Positions 34,628-43,500 of a stretch of 64,000 bases of DNA are shown here, piece by piece. This DNA comes from Sporocytophaga myxococcoides DSM 11118 (GTDB lineage Bacteria; Bacteroidota; Bacteroidia; Cytophagales; Cytophagaceae). Below the pieces are notes generated by a model. The model had not been told where the DNA came from, did no database searches, and saw nothing but the letters and a program-made list of their open reading frames with translations. Location: NCBI RefSeq assembly GCF_000426725.1, contig NZ_AUFX01000003.1, forward strand, positions 434,001 to 498,000, read 5' to 3'. The position numbers were made by a program, and so were the translations under genes. The stretch's first letter is position 1; the number at the start of each line of letters is the position of its first letter.

Positions 34628-36466
34628 ATGAGGTATTTACTTTTTTTTGTAATCCTAATATCCTCTCCTGCATTTTCCGATAACTCTTATCTATTATTGG
34701 ACAAAACCAATACTATTTTTGATCCTTCCATTAGAGATCATATAGAATTTTACAAAGACGAAACTAATAAATTATCCGCTCAAGAAATTCAGTTTAAAAA
34801 TTTTGAATCTCTCCAAAAGTATCTCAATACTCCTTATGAACCTGATGCAACATATTGGTTCAAGCTTAAAATTTCAAATAATTCCAGACACACACTTTGG
34901 TATTTGGAAATCCTGGATCCTTTTATTGAAAGAATTAATTTTAGCGAGAAAAAGGATACACTTTTCAACTATAAATCTACAGGTTCTGCTGAGCGCTTTG
35001 ACACAAGGCCATTGGCCCATAAAAACTTTTTATTTCCTATAAATTTGCAGAGAAACGAATCCACAACTGTATATTTTTCTTACAAAACACCAACTAAAAA
35101 TGGCTTAAGAATTACCATCAGAAAAGCCGAAACCCTATTCGAATATGCCACCAATGAATACTACTTTCTGGGCATTTTCTATGGCATACTTTTGATTATG
35201 GGTCTGTATAATCTCTTTATTTATTTCTCAACCAAAGAATCAATTTATATTTTCTATGTGTTATATGTTTTAACCTACTGCATCAATTCCTATAGGATTG
35301 ACGGCATGGGTTTTAAATATGTTTGGGGGAATTTTCCTGAGATAAACATTTTTATCGTTTCAACTTCCAGGCTACTATTAATTCTAGGCTTTTATTTCTA
35401 TTCAGATAAATTTCTATCCATAAAACAGATTTCTCTAAAACTAAATAGGTATTTAATCATTAGTCTGATATTATATACATTGTTGTTTACAATCAACAAC
35501 TTATTAATCAATTCTCACATACTTGACTATTTTTACCTTGTACCGTTTTCACTTATTTATGTCGCTGGAGTTTTAGCATATAAAAAAGGAAATGCAGGAG
35601 CTAAATATTTCCTGATAGCATTAAACTTCTTTTTACTTTGCTATACTATTTATTTATTAAGAGGAGAACATCTGATCCCGACTTCTATATTCACTATTTA
35701 TTCTCTTAATTTCGGGTTTCTGGTAGAAGTAGTAATTTTTTCATACGGAATGGCTCAAAGACTCCGCATTGAGCAGGAGAGAAAAGAAAGATTGCAAGAA
35801 GAGCATATCAAACAACTTCAGGAAAATGACAGACTAAAAAATGATTATAATAAAACTCTTGAAGCTAAAATAGAACAAAGGACAGAAGAATTAAGGCTTA
35901 AAAACATTGAATTATCTGACACTCTTCAAGTGCTCAAAGAAAAAAACCTTCAAATAGAAAACTTCAATAAACACCTGGAGATCGATAACAAAGCTTTAAG
36001 TAATAATATCCAGGAAATAAATAAAGCAAGGTTTCAACTGAAGGACTTAACACTTGAGGAATTTCAGAAAATATATCCGGATGAAGAAGCTTGCTTTAAA
36101 TATCTGGCTGACCTGAAATGGTCAAAAGGTTATTGTTGTAAAAAATGTAACGGAGTCAGCTCGTATACAGGAAAAACGCCTCATTCAAAAAGATGCTCAA
36201 AATGCAACTATGACGAGTCTGCAACTGCCTTTACTATTTTTCATAATTCTAAAATGGCTGTTACAAGTTCGTTCTACCTGATATATCTGATTCTTGCCAA
36301 TAAAAATATTTCATCTCATGAATTAAGCAATCAACTTGGAATACGACAAAAAACCTGTTGGGCGTATAAAAAAAGAATATTGGAAAGGTTGGAAGCAAAA
36401 GGAGCATCAAAGATTACTTCGAAAGATTGGGGTAAACTATTTACCATAGACACTCACAAAATTTAA
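34628..36466 (+). CDS. 7TMR-DISM receptor fused to IS1595-type zinc-ribbon/HTH region
   Basis: A membrane receptor joined to a transposase-derived DNA-binding-like tail, 612 aa. Order: signal peptide (1-17), extracellular 7TMR-DISMED2-like beta domain (about 25-170, with YWFKLKISNNSRHTLWYLEI), seven membrane helices (about 180-380), coiled coil (about 380-480), then a zinc ribbon with two CxxC pairs (about 502-528: CCKKC and CSKC) and a helix-turn-helix (about 560-585, SSHELSNQLGIRQKTCWAYK). The tail matches the N-terminal IS1595 (Tnp) region (FQKIYPDEEACFKYLADLKW, TIFHNSKM) but the DDE catalytic domain is absent. There is no kinase or cyclase domain, so output is probably DNA or protein binding. 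No transposon ends are seen, so it is not a mobile element. Confidence 0.85.
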   Translation: MRYLLFFVILISSPAFSDNSYLLLDKTNTIFDPSIRDHIEFYKDETNKLSAQEIQFKNFESLQKYLNTPYEPDATYWFKLKISNNSRHTLWYLEILDPFIERINFSEKKDTLFNYKSTGSAERFDTRPLAHKNFLFPINLQRNESTTVYFSYKTPTKNGLRITIRKAETLFEYATNEYYFLGIFYGILLIMGLYNLFIYFSTKESIYIFYVLYVLTYCINSYRIDGMGFKYVWGNFPEINIFIVSTSRLLLILGFYFYSDKFLSIKQISLKLNRYLIISLILYTLLFTINNLLINSHILDYFYLVPFSLIYVAGVLAYKKGNAGAKYFLIALNFFLLCYTIYLLRGEHLIPTSIFTIYSLNFGFLVEVVIFSYGMAQRLRIEQERKERLQEEHIKQLQENDRLKNDYNKTLEAKIEQRTEELRLKNIELSDTLQVLKEKNLQIENFNKHLEIDNKALSNNIQEINKARFQLKDLTLEEFQKIYPDEEACFKYLADLKWSKGYCCKKCNGVSSYTGKTPHSKRCSKCNYDESATAFTIFHNSKMAVTSSFYLIYLILANKNISSHELSNQLGIRQKTCWAYKKRILERLEAKGASKITSKDWGKLFTIDTHKI

Positions 36467-36541
36467 TCGGGGTTAAGCATTAAAAAAAATCTATGTATTA
36501 ACTTATCTGAAGTGACAATTAAGTGAGTAATTATAATAATT

Positions 36542-36610
36542 AAAAGGAAATTTAATGGCAAAGATTAAGTGAGTTTAACGACTCAGCTCAATCTTTGCCG
36601 ATTTCCTTTT
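36542..36610. terminator. Interrupted long hairpin over the helicase gene end
   Basis: Two 10-bp perfect stems: AAAAGGAAAT (36542-36551) with ATTTCCTTTT (36601-36610), and GGCAAAGATT (36557-36566) with AATCTTTGCC (36590-36599), separated by a 5-versus-1-base bulge. The right side lies inside the last codons of the helicase gene (stop at 36575-36577), the left in its 3' region. It probably terminates helicase transcription and perhaps that of the convergent receptor gene. Confidence 0.65.
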
Positions 36611-37897
36611 GAGCTTTTCATTTCTCAGCAGTTTTACTGTAGTTTTTGCTTTGTCTCTTTTAACAGCTGCAAAGGAAGCAAAATCATAAACTTCTATAAT
36701 TCCTATTTCTGTTTTGGTAAGTTCTCCTTTTTGAATTAATAGCCCTACAATATCTCCTTTACTGATCTTATCCTTTTTACCAGCTCCGATATACAGTGTT
36801 GTCCAATCTGATTTTTCAGGCAGAGATAATTGAGAAGGTAATTCATAACGACTTGGTTCTTCAGTGAGATAATCTGGAAAATAATCAGTTTCAGAAAGCA
36901 ATAAAAAAACATTACCATCCGCAAACATCCGGGCTGTACGACCATTTCTATGAACAAAAACCTCTTCAGTAGTTGCCAACTGATAGTGTATTACATTGCG
37001 TATTTCCGGAATGTCCAGCCCTCTTGATGCAAGATCGGTGGTTAGTAGAATTTTACAAGATCCATTTCGTAGTGTTACAAGTGCTTTTTCTCTTTCCTCT
37101 TGTTTTAAGCCACCATGAAAGATAGAATGATCAATTCCTTCTTCATGCAGCAAATCGCCTATACGCTCAACAGTATCTCTATGATTACAGAAAATCAATG
37201 TTGATTCATTTCCGATAGAACACAACAACTGAAATAATGTAAGAAGCTTATCCGTACCTTCTGACCGAAGGTATTTTAATTGTAGTTTACTGGAGACTTT
37301 ATTACTTAAAAAATTAATTTTATGAAAATCCACTTTATATCTAAAAATATTCAGATCATCCTTGGATTCTGTGGCAGAGGTAAGCCAGATCTTTTTCAAA
37401 GAGGTAATTTCAGAAGCTATAAATTTCATATCTTCTTCAAATCCGAACTCCAGAGATTTATCAAACTCGTCCAATACGAGCGTTGTAAGTACTTCCGCTG
37501 AAATACTTTTTCTTCTGAAATGATCTGCAAGTCTTCCAGGAGTCCCTATTATCAAAGATGGTGATTCTATTAAACTGTTTCTTTCAACTTTAATCGGATG
37601 CCCTCCATAACAACAAACTACTTTTAATCCCGACCCCAGAGACTTGAAGACTTGCTCAATTTGCAAAGCCAGTTCTCGTGCCGGTACTATAATCATTGCT
37701 TGTGTCCCCTTAATATTATTCTTTAAATTATCTAAAAGAGGTAATAAAAAAGCCAGTGTTTTACCAGAGCCTGTAGGAGAAAGCAAAAGAATATTATTAT
37801 GATTTTTTCCCGCTTTGATTGCTGCGGACTGCATTTCATTAAGTTCTATATTTAATTTCTTAATGGATGTTTCTATGGACAAGGATATATCTGACAT
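36575..37897 (-). CDS. DEAD-box family RNA helicase with DbpA-like RNA-binding tail
   Basis: ATP-dependent RNA helicase, 440 aa, cytoplasmic, probably in ribosome assembly or RNA remodelling. Motifs: Q-region LNEMQSAAI, motif I SPTGSGKT (about 40-47), Ia PARELALQ, Ib GTPGRLAD, motif II DEFD (about 146-149, where most have DEAD), motif III SAT, motif IV LIFCNHR, V TTDLASRGLDIPE and VI HRNGRTAR in place of HRIGRTGR. The C-terminal ~75 residues (TLYIGAGKKDKISKGDIVG, YDFASFAAVKRD) match the DbpA RNA-binding domain (RRM-like), which in DbpA binds 23S rRNA hairpin 92. Substrate specificity is inferred from that domain. Single gene with a hairpin over its 3' end. Confidence 0.9.
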   Translation of the reverse strand: MSDISLSIETSIKKLNIELNEMQSAAIKAGKNHNNILLLSPTGSGKTLAFLLPLLDNLKNNIKGTQAMIIVPARELALQIEQVFKSLGSGLKVVCCYGGHPIKVERNSLIESPSLIIGTPGRLADHFRRKSISAEVLTTLVLDEFDKSLEFGFEEDMKFIASEITSLKKIWLTSATESKDDLNIFRYKVDFHKINFLSNKVSSKLQLKYLRSEGTDKLLTLFQLLCSIGNESTLIFCNHRDTVERIGDLLHEEGIDHSIFHGGLKQEEREKALVTLRNGSCKILLTTDLASRGLDIPEIRNVIHYQLATTEEVFVHRNGRTARMFADGNVFLLLSETDYFPDYLTEEPSRYELPSQLSLPEKSDWTTLYIGAGKKDKISKGDIVGLLIQKGELTKTEIGIIEVYDFASFAAVKRDKAKTTVKLLRNEKLKRKSAKIELSR

Positions 37898-37921
37898 TTG
37901 TATTGAGGGAGATCAGGGCCT

Positions 37922-37929
37922 CAAAGATA
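37922..37929 (-). promoter_or_regulatory. Possible -7 element of the helicase promoter
   Basis: TATCTTTG on the minus strand, an exact TAnnTTTG match 25 bases before the start codon at 37897, giving a plausible leader of under 20 bases. No TTG at the expected -33 spacing, so support is partial. Confidence 0.3.
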
Positions 37930-38007
37930 GACATAAGCCACGGTTAATTTACATTTTCTTTAAGATTAAAACCATCTGGCTTAAAATCAAAACATTATTA
38001 CCAAAAT

Positions 38008-39174
38008 CTAATCTGCTTTCTTGAAAGACCGGGACAATATTAAAAACCCTGTTAAACCTGATAAAAGAGAAGCTACGAGGATAGCAATCTTTGAAAATCC
38101 CTGAATATCAATATCAGTGAATGCTAGAAGAGAAATAAAAATTGACATTGTAAACCCTATTCCTCCGAGGAAACCAGCACCTAGTAAATGATACCATCCG
38201 GCATTTGCAGGAAGATCAGCCCATTTCATTTTTATAGCCACCCATGAAGCAATAAAAATTCCAAGAGGTTTTCCCAAATAAAGTCCGGCCAGTACTCCAA
38301 GACTGACCAATGAAGTTGCCACTTCTTCTAATTTAGCATGAATTATAAATCCGGTATTAGCAAGAGCAAAAACCGGCATGATAAAGAAACTAACTGGCTT
38401 GTGAATGAAATGTATCAGTTTTTCGGCTGCAGAATCTGTTTCACCTTTTCCAAGAGGAATTGAAAACGCCAGCAATACTCCTGATATGGAAGCATGTATT
38501 CCCGATTTTAAAGTGAAATACCACAAAAAAAGCCCTGTAATTAAATACATTAGAACGGACTTTACTCCGAATTTATTCATTAAGAGAAGTATTCCGAAAA
38601 TTCCTGCCGCCATCAATAAAAAAGTAGCAGATATATCTTCCGAATAAAAAAGACCAATTACCACAATTGAGCCCAGGTCATCCACAATGGCGAGAGCTGT
38701 CAGCATTATCTTGATAGAGAAGGGAATTCTATTGCCAAGTAAACTCAATACTCCGAGAGCAAAAGCAATATCTGTTGCCATAGGGATTGCCCATCCTTTG
38801 ATGGTCTCAGCATGCATATTAATAAGGGAGTATATTAAAGCTGGCGCAATCATTCCACCACAAGCTGCAAAAATAGGCAGCATGGATTTTTTAACGGAAG
38901 ACAATTCACCTTCAACGATTTCCCTTTTAATTTCCAGCCCTACAAGGAGAAAAAAAATAGCCATTAATCCGTCGTTTACCCAGTGAAGCAGACTTTTATA
39001 CAAGCCTAATTGGGTAAATCCAAATTCAAATTCCCAGAAATTAAACCAGGAATGACTTAATGATGTATTGGAAAAAATTAATGCAATTATAGCGCAGCAT
39101 ATGAGGACAATCCCTCCACTTTGCTCAGTTTCTACAAAATCCTTAATCGCCTTAGTTATACTTGATTTCTTCAT
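38008..39174 (-). CDS. nhaA: Na+/H+ antiporter NhaA
   Basis: Exchanges cytoplasmic Na+ for protons in the inner membrane, controlling pH and salt tolerance. About 12 helices are visible. The NhaA signatures are present: LHWVNDGLMAIFFLLVGLEI, FAACGGMIAPALIY, GWAIPMATDIAFALGVL (containing the TDIAF antiport aspartate region) and LTALAIVDDLGSIVVI (containing the two adjacent transport aspartates). I place the start at the ATG 39174 (MKKSSITKAIKDF), not the one 36 bases upstream. It gives 388 aa, the usual NhaA length, and avoids coding through a 14-bp terminator-like hairpin that lies just before it. The next gene upstream ends 310 bases away. Confidence 0.95.
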   Translation of the reverse strand: MKKSSITKAIKDFVETEQSGGIVLICCAIIALIFSNTSLSHSWFNFWEFEFGFTQLGLYKSLLHWVNDGLMAIFFLLVGLEIKREIVEGELSSVKKSMLPIFAACGGMIAPALIYSLINMHAETIKGWAIPMATDIAFALGVLSLLGNRIPFSIKIMLTALAIVDDLGSIVVIGLFYSEDISATFLLMAAGIFGILLLMNKFGVKSVLMYLITGLFLWYFTLKSGIHASISGVLLAFSIPLGKGETDSAAEKLIHFIHKPVSFFIMPVFALANTGFIIHAKLEEVATSLVSLGVLAGLYLGKPLGIFIASWVAIKMKWADLPANAGWYHLLGAGFLGGIGFTMSIFISLLAFTDIDIQGFSKIAILVASLLSGLTGFLILSRSFKKAD

Positions 39175-39182
39175 CAGCCCTG

Positions 39183-39219
39183 AAATAAAAAAATCCTTTG
39201 ATCTAATCAAAGGATTTTT
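39183..39219 (-). promoter_or_regulatory. Terminator-like hairpin in the nhaA leader (possible attenuator)
   Basis: A perfect 14-bp stem (39189-39202 with 39206-39219) with a 3-base loop CTA. On the minus strand the stem centre reads ATCCTTTGAT...ATCAAAGGAT and is followed by TTTTTTTATTT, as in an intrinsic terminator. It ends about 15 bases before the nhaA ATG, and 266 bases after the upstream gene's stop, so it sits in the nhaA leader. Confidence 0.55.
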
Positions 39220-39484
39220 AATATCTAAATCTAAAAGAAAATTATTTGCAATTTAACAGCAACAATTCCTGTGCCAGAAGCCAAAATCCTCATTTTATTT
39301 TTACAAATAATCAAAGAATAAATTACAATAATCTAATTATCAAAACTTAACAACTTTCTAAATAAAGAATTAACCTTTTGTCGTCAATCTACAGAAGTAA
39401 ATACCAGATTTCAATTCTTCTGTTTAAATAATATCGCTTATAGCTCCTCAATTCTATGAATAGTTAAACCTAATCATCATAGTA
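39220..39484. other. Intergenic region upstream of nhaA
   Basis: No gene is seen in the 265 bases between the DUF4412 gene's stop and the nhaA leader hairpin (310 bases to the chosen nhaA start). It is AT-rich with no exact TAnnTTTG element on the minus strand. It may hold the nhaA promoter and an upstream leader structure. I could not recognise a known riboswitch consensus by eye. Confidence 0.5.
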
Positions 39485-40327
39485 TTAAAAACCCATCCCT
39501 TTAACTAGTTTGTACTCAGAAGGAATTATAAATAAAGCCCCATCAAGTGGTATTTTCTTTAACTCGGTAACTTCCATAACCATTTTCATTTCAGCGTTAT
39601 CGCTCTCAATTTTTAATGGTACCCCCTCAACTCCATCCAGGTAGAACTTTGCTTCTTTACTTCCGGATGAATTCATTTTCGATAAAGCATTTGGATCAAA
39701 ATCTTTGATTTCTTTGGTAGTCCAGGCTGCCTGATTGATCGTTTTTCCATGATCAGTAACCTGAATTATATATTTAGTACAAGTGTATCCGATAATTTTT
39801 GCAGTTTCACTGGTTTTCGTTACTTTCACTACCGGCGCTTTCTCTTTTGATTCAGGTGCCTTAGGTAAAACAGAATAGGTTTTATTTTTTCTCCTTATTG
39901 AATAACTTTGATCTTTATCTTTAAGATATAAGATTTCTCCCATCATTTCCGACATTCCCCCTTCCATTTTAATAAGATTGTTTCCGTCTTTAATTTTGAT
40001 CATAACACCAGTAGGCATAAAACTCCCAGCGGTGCCACCAGAAACAGCCTGCATAGATCTAAGCCTGGTTAAGTTTTCTTCCATTAAAGATTTAAGTTGA
40101 GGATTAGCTTCCATTTGCTTCTTAAATTCAGGTTCATTCATCTGAGCTTCAAGCTTTTTTATTTCCGCATCCATTTGCGGAGCCGAACCATTTCCCTTAC
40201 CAGCATCCTGATGTTGAGCATTTTTAAGATCGATCTTCATTGCCCATTTTATGGTACCTTCAAAATTTTGAGAAAAGGTGGTTCCGGCAAGAAAAATAAA
40301 AAGGATTAAAAGAAGTTCTTTTTTCAT
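39485..40327 (-). CDS. Secreted DUF4412-type protein
   Basis: Exported protein of unknown function, 280 aa from the chosen start. The signal peptide is MKKELLLILFIFLAGTTFSQ, which decides for the ATG at 40327 over an ORF start 75 bases upstream that would add an unlikely leader. After the signal comes FEGTIKWAMKIDLKN, the start of a DUF4412-like beta domain, then a charged helical insertion rich in Met/Gln/Glu (about 35-95). The domain resumes with LYLKDKDQSYSIRRKNKTYS and KIIGYTCTKYIIQVTDHGKT, where the IxGYxCxKY segment is typical of this family. Likely periplasmic or surface exposed, perhaps a lipid- or ligand-binding beta fold like LolA. No operon partner. Confidence 0.8.
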   Translation of the reverse strand: MKKELLLILFIFLAGTTFSQNFEGTIKWAMKIDLKNAQHQDAGKGNGSAPQMDAEIKKLEAQMNEPEFKKQMEANPQLKSLMEENLTRLRSMQAVSGGTAGSFMPTGVMIKIKDGNNLIKMEGGMSEMMGEILYLKDKDQSYSIRRKNKTYSVLPKAPESKEKAPVVKVTKTSETAKIIGYTCTKYIIQVTDHGKTINQAAWTTKEIKDFDPNALSKMNSSGSKEAKFYLDGVEGVPLKIESDNAEMKMVMEVTELKKIPLDGALFIIPSEYKLVKGMGF

Positions 40328-40350
40328 TTTTAATAATGGATATATTCTAT

Positions 40351-40358
40351 CAAATATA
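40351..40358 (-). promoter_or_regulatory. Possible -7 element of the DUF4412 gene promoter
   Basis: TATATTTG on the minus strand, an exact consensus match 24 bases before the ATG at 40327. It lies inside the longer ORF, which supports the downstream start. A TTTG at 40372-40375 (on the minus strand) is only 13 bases away, too close for a normal -33. Confidence 0.35.
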
Positions 40359-40583
40359 ACAAAATCGGCACCAAATTGAAATACAGCCTTGAACACAATC
40401 ACTTAATAAAATCAAATTTCACTTTTTTCATTTACAAGCACTCATCTTAATATACACTAAAGATTTATTCGTCGAATGGTCTTTGATTTTTACAACTGAA
40501 GCCCCTGCAAAACGTAATAAATACAAGGAAACACATTGAAATAATTCAATTACTCTGAAATACAATTACATAGTTTTAAAGGC

Positions 40584-43500
40584 ATGGACTTCTTTCTACT
40601 TCGAATCAGGAGCTTCTACTTATCTAAAATAAGTACAATGCTTTTTGTCTTATTTTTTTTAATTTCAGCGTACACACAAGCACCTTATGTTTTTGCAGAA
40701 GGAACTAAACAATTGCAGCCTACTTCTTCTGACAATGGTTTTATTCAGATATTTGATAATAATACAACGACCAGGCCATTTGCGACTTATAATTGTCCAG
40801 AAGCTAACAGATTAAATATCCGAATATGCAATGCGGGTGAAAAAATATACCTGGGGTTCAGACAAACTGATAATGACGTATATTTTCAGTTAAAGGATCC
40901 CAACGGAGTAGTTGTAATGGGCCCTAGTAAAATTCCTAATGCTGCAGGTCCAGGATATATTGCCAGTTATACAGAAGCTGTTAATGGTCCAAGAGCTATT
41001 GTAGGAGCATCAGGTTATAATGCTTTAACTTATACCTCCACAATGGCTGGAGATTACTACATTGAATTCAATCCAAGTTCATCCCAGACTCTTAATCCAG
41101 TTAAAAGAGTTTTCACCTATTTTGACATTACTGTGGCGACTGCCGCAAATGTAATAAAACTCGGACGTCTATGGTCTAAATCCTGGGACTTTCAATGTAA
41201 TAGCGGTACAAATCAATTTAAAGCGAAACTATATATATATGCTGATGACGGTATTGTGACATCTCTTGATTTTAATGGGATGCAACCCTTTGGTTTTGTT
41301 ATTGCGGCAAATAATGCAGGTTGTACAAACACAGGGACTTTTGCAACAGACCGACAATCAGTATCAGGTAATATTAACTACCCTCAATATAAAGTTTTTC
41401 TAAATGACCCTGATATCAACTGCTTCCCCACCGGTGTTTATGGAAATGTAAACTCTGTATCCCTAAGCGGGTGTGTGGGAAGTAACTTCTGCATAGATAT
41501 TAATGTAGATAAACCTGGAAAAACTGAAATACTTTTTGAACTAAACGGAACAGCAGGTTATCAGGCAGGCTCCACAGACAGGCTTATTACAGCAGATCTT
41601 GTTGCCGGAAATAATTGTGTCACTTGGGATGGCAAAGACGGGAAAGGTAACATTGTAACAGGTGGTGTTAACATCACTACCAAAGTTGACTATTATAATG
41701 GTCTTACCCACCTTCCTTTGTTTGACGTAGAAAATAATACAAAAGGCTATATTGTTGATCTTGTAAGGCCTACAGGTCCGCGCCCTTCCCTATTCTGGGA
41801 TGACTCAAAAATTGGTGGAGGTACTAACCTAACAGGTTGTAATAGTGCTACCGGATGTCATACATGGAGTGGTGATTTTGGAGACGCTAAAACAATCAAT
41901 ACATGGTGGTATGTGAATTCGACGACTAAAACCGTAACCAATTTCGTACCACCTTCTGTAATTACAGATGCCAATGCTGATAAGCCCGGCACAGGTTCTT
42001 CCAATGACTCAACTTTGTGCGCAACAATCACCGCATTTAAGTTAAATGGAAAAGTTACAAATGCAGGAGGTGGAATATGGAGCACATCCGGGAGTGGTAC
42101 GTTTACTCCCAGCAATACCAGTCTGCAAGGCACATATACTCCTTCAGCAGCAGATATTGCAAATGGATCTGTAAAACTAATTCTTTCATCTACTGGTAAT
42201 GGGGTTTGTTCTCCCAAAAAAGACAGCATCACTTATACTTTCTCTAAACAACCTGTTATAAGTGCGGGACCTGATAAATCTGCCTGTGCCAACAACCCCA
42301 ACTTAAGTTTATCTGCTGCAATGAGCGGAGCTACAGGTCTTACCTGGAGTGGAGGAGCTGGAACTTATACTCCTAATAAAACATCAGCAAATATAACTTA
42401 TACACCAACTGCAGGAGAAATATCAGCAGGATCTGTTGTATTAAATTTAGCCACAACTGGTAATGGTGTTTGTTCTGTCGGCTCTGGAACTATTAAACTT
42501 ACTTATACTCCTATTCCAACAGCGGATGCAGGAGTTGATCAGTCTGTATGTAAAAACAACAATAAGGTAAATTTAAATGGGACAGTTACTTATGCTTCGG
42601 GTGGAACTTGGACTGGAGGCTCAGGTTCCTTTAATCCTGACGCTAATTCCTTGAATGCAACATATACTCCAACTCCAGCAGAACTCACAGCTGGAACTGT
42701 TAACTTAACCCTTACCACTACTGGTATGGGAAGTTGCCTTGCAGTAAATGACGCAGTTGCAATCAAATTCACCCCAATTCCGGTTGTTAATGCAGGAAAC
42801 AACCAGTCTATCTGTAAAAACAATACTGCTATTCCATTAAATGGATCCGTAACAGGACCAACAACTACCGGAACATGGAGCGGAGGTACAGGAACCTATA
42901 GCCCAAATGCCAATACTCTTAATGCAACCTATACACCTACAACTGCAGAAGTTAATGCAGGAAGTATAACACTTACTTTAACATCAACAAATAATGGAAA
43001 CTGTAATGCGGTAACATCTAATACTTCAATTACATTTACCGCAATTCCCGTAGTTTCAGTTGGCTCAAACATTATTATATGTGAAAATAATCCTGTAACA
43101 GTTTTAAATGGTAGTGTTACTGGTGCTACCGGCGGAAACTGGACAACAGGCAGTGGAACCTACTCACCAGGAAGAACCGCTTTAACAACTACCTATACTG
43201 CAAGTGCAAGTGAAGTTTCTGCCGGTTTCTTTACCCTTACGCTTGAGTCTACTGGAAATGGAAACTGCAATCCTGTTTCAAAAACACTGAATGTTCTTGT
43301 CGATCCTAAACCGACAGTAAACGCAGGAACAGATGATACACTTTGTACTAATAATCCGGCAATAAAACTTTCAGGATCAGTGAAAGATGCTACCACTTAT
43401 ACATGGAGTGGAGGAGCTGGAATTTTCACACCTGACAATTCCTCTTTGAATGCAACCTATACACCAACTGCAACTGAGATATCTTCTGGTATTGTTACAT

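Noticed and set aside
36000-36466. IS1595 insertion sequence
   Set aside because: Only the zinc ribbon and HTH part is present, in frame with the receptor; the DDE catalytic domain and terminal inverted repeats are missing.
39175-39210. 12-residue N-terminal extension of NhaA
   Set aside because: It would code through a perfect terminator-like hairpin; the downstream start gives the standard 388-aa length.
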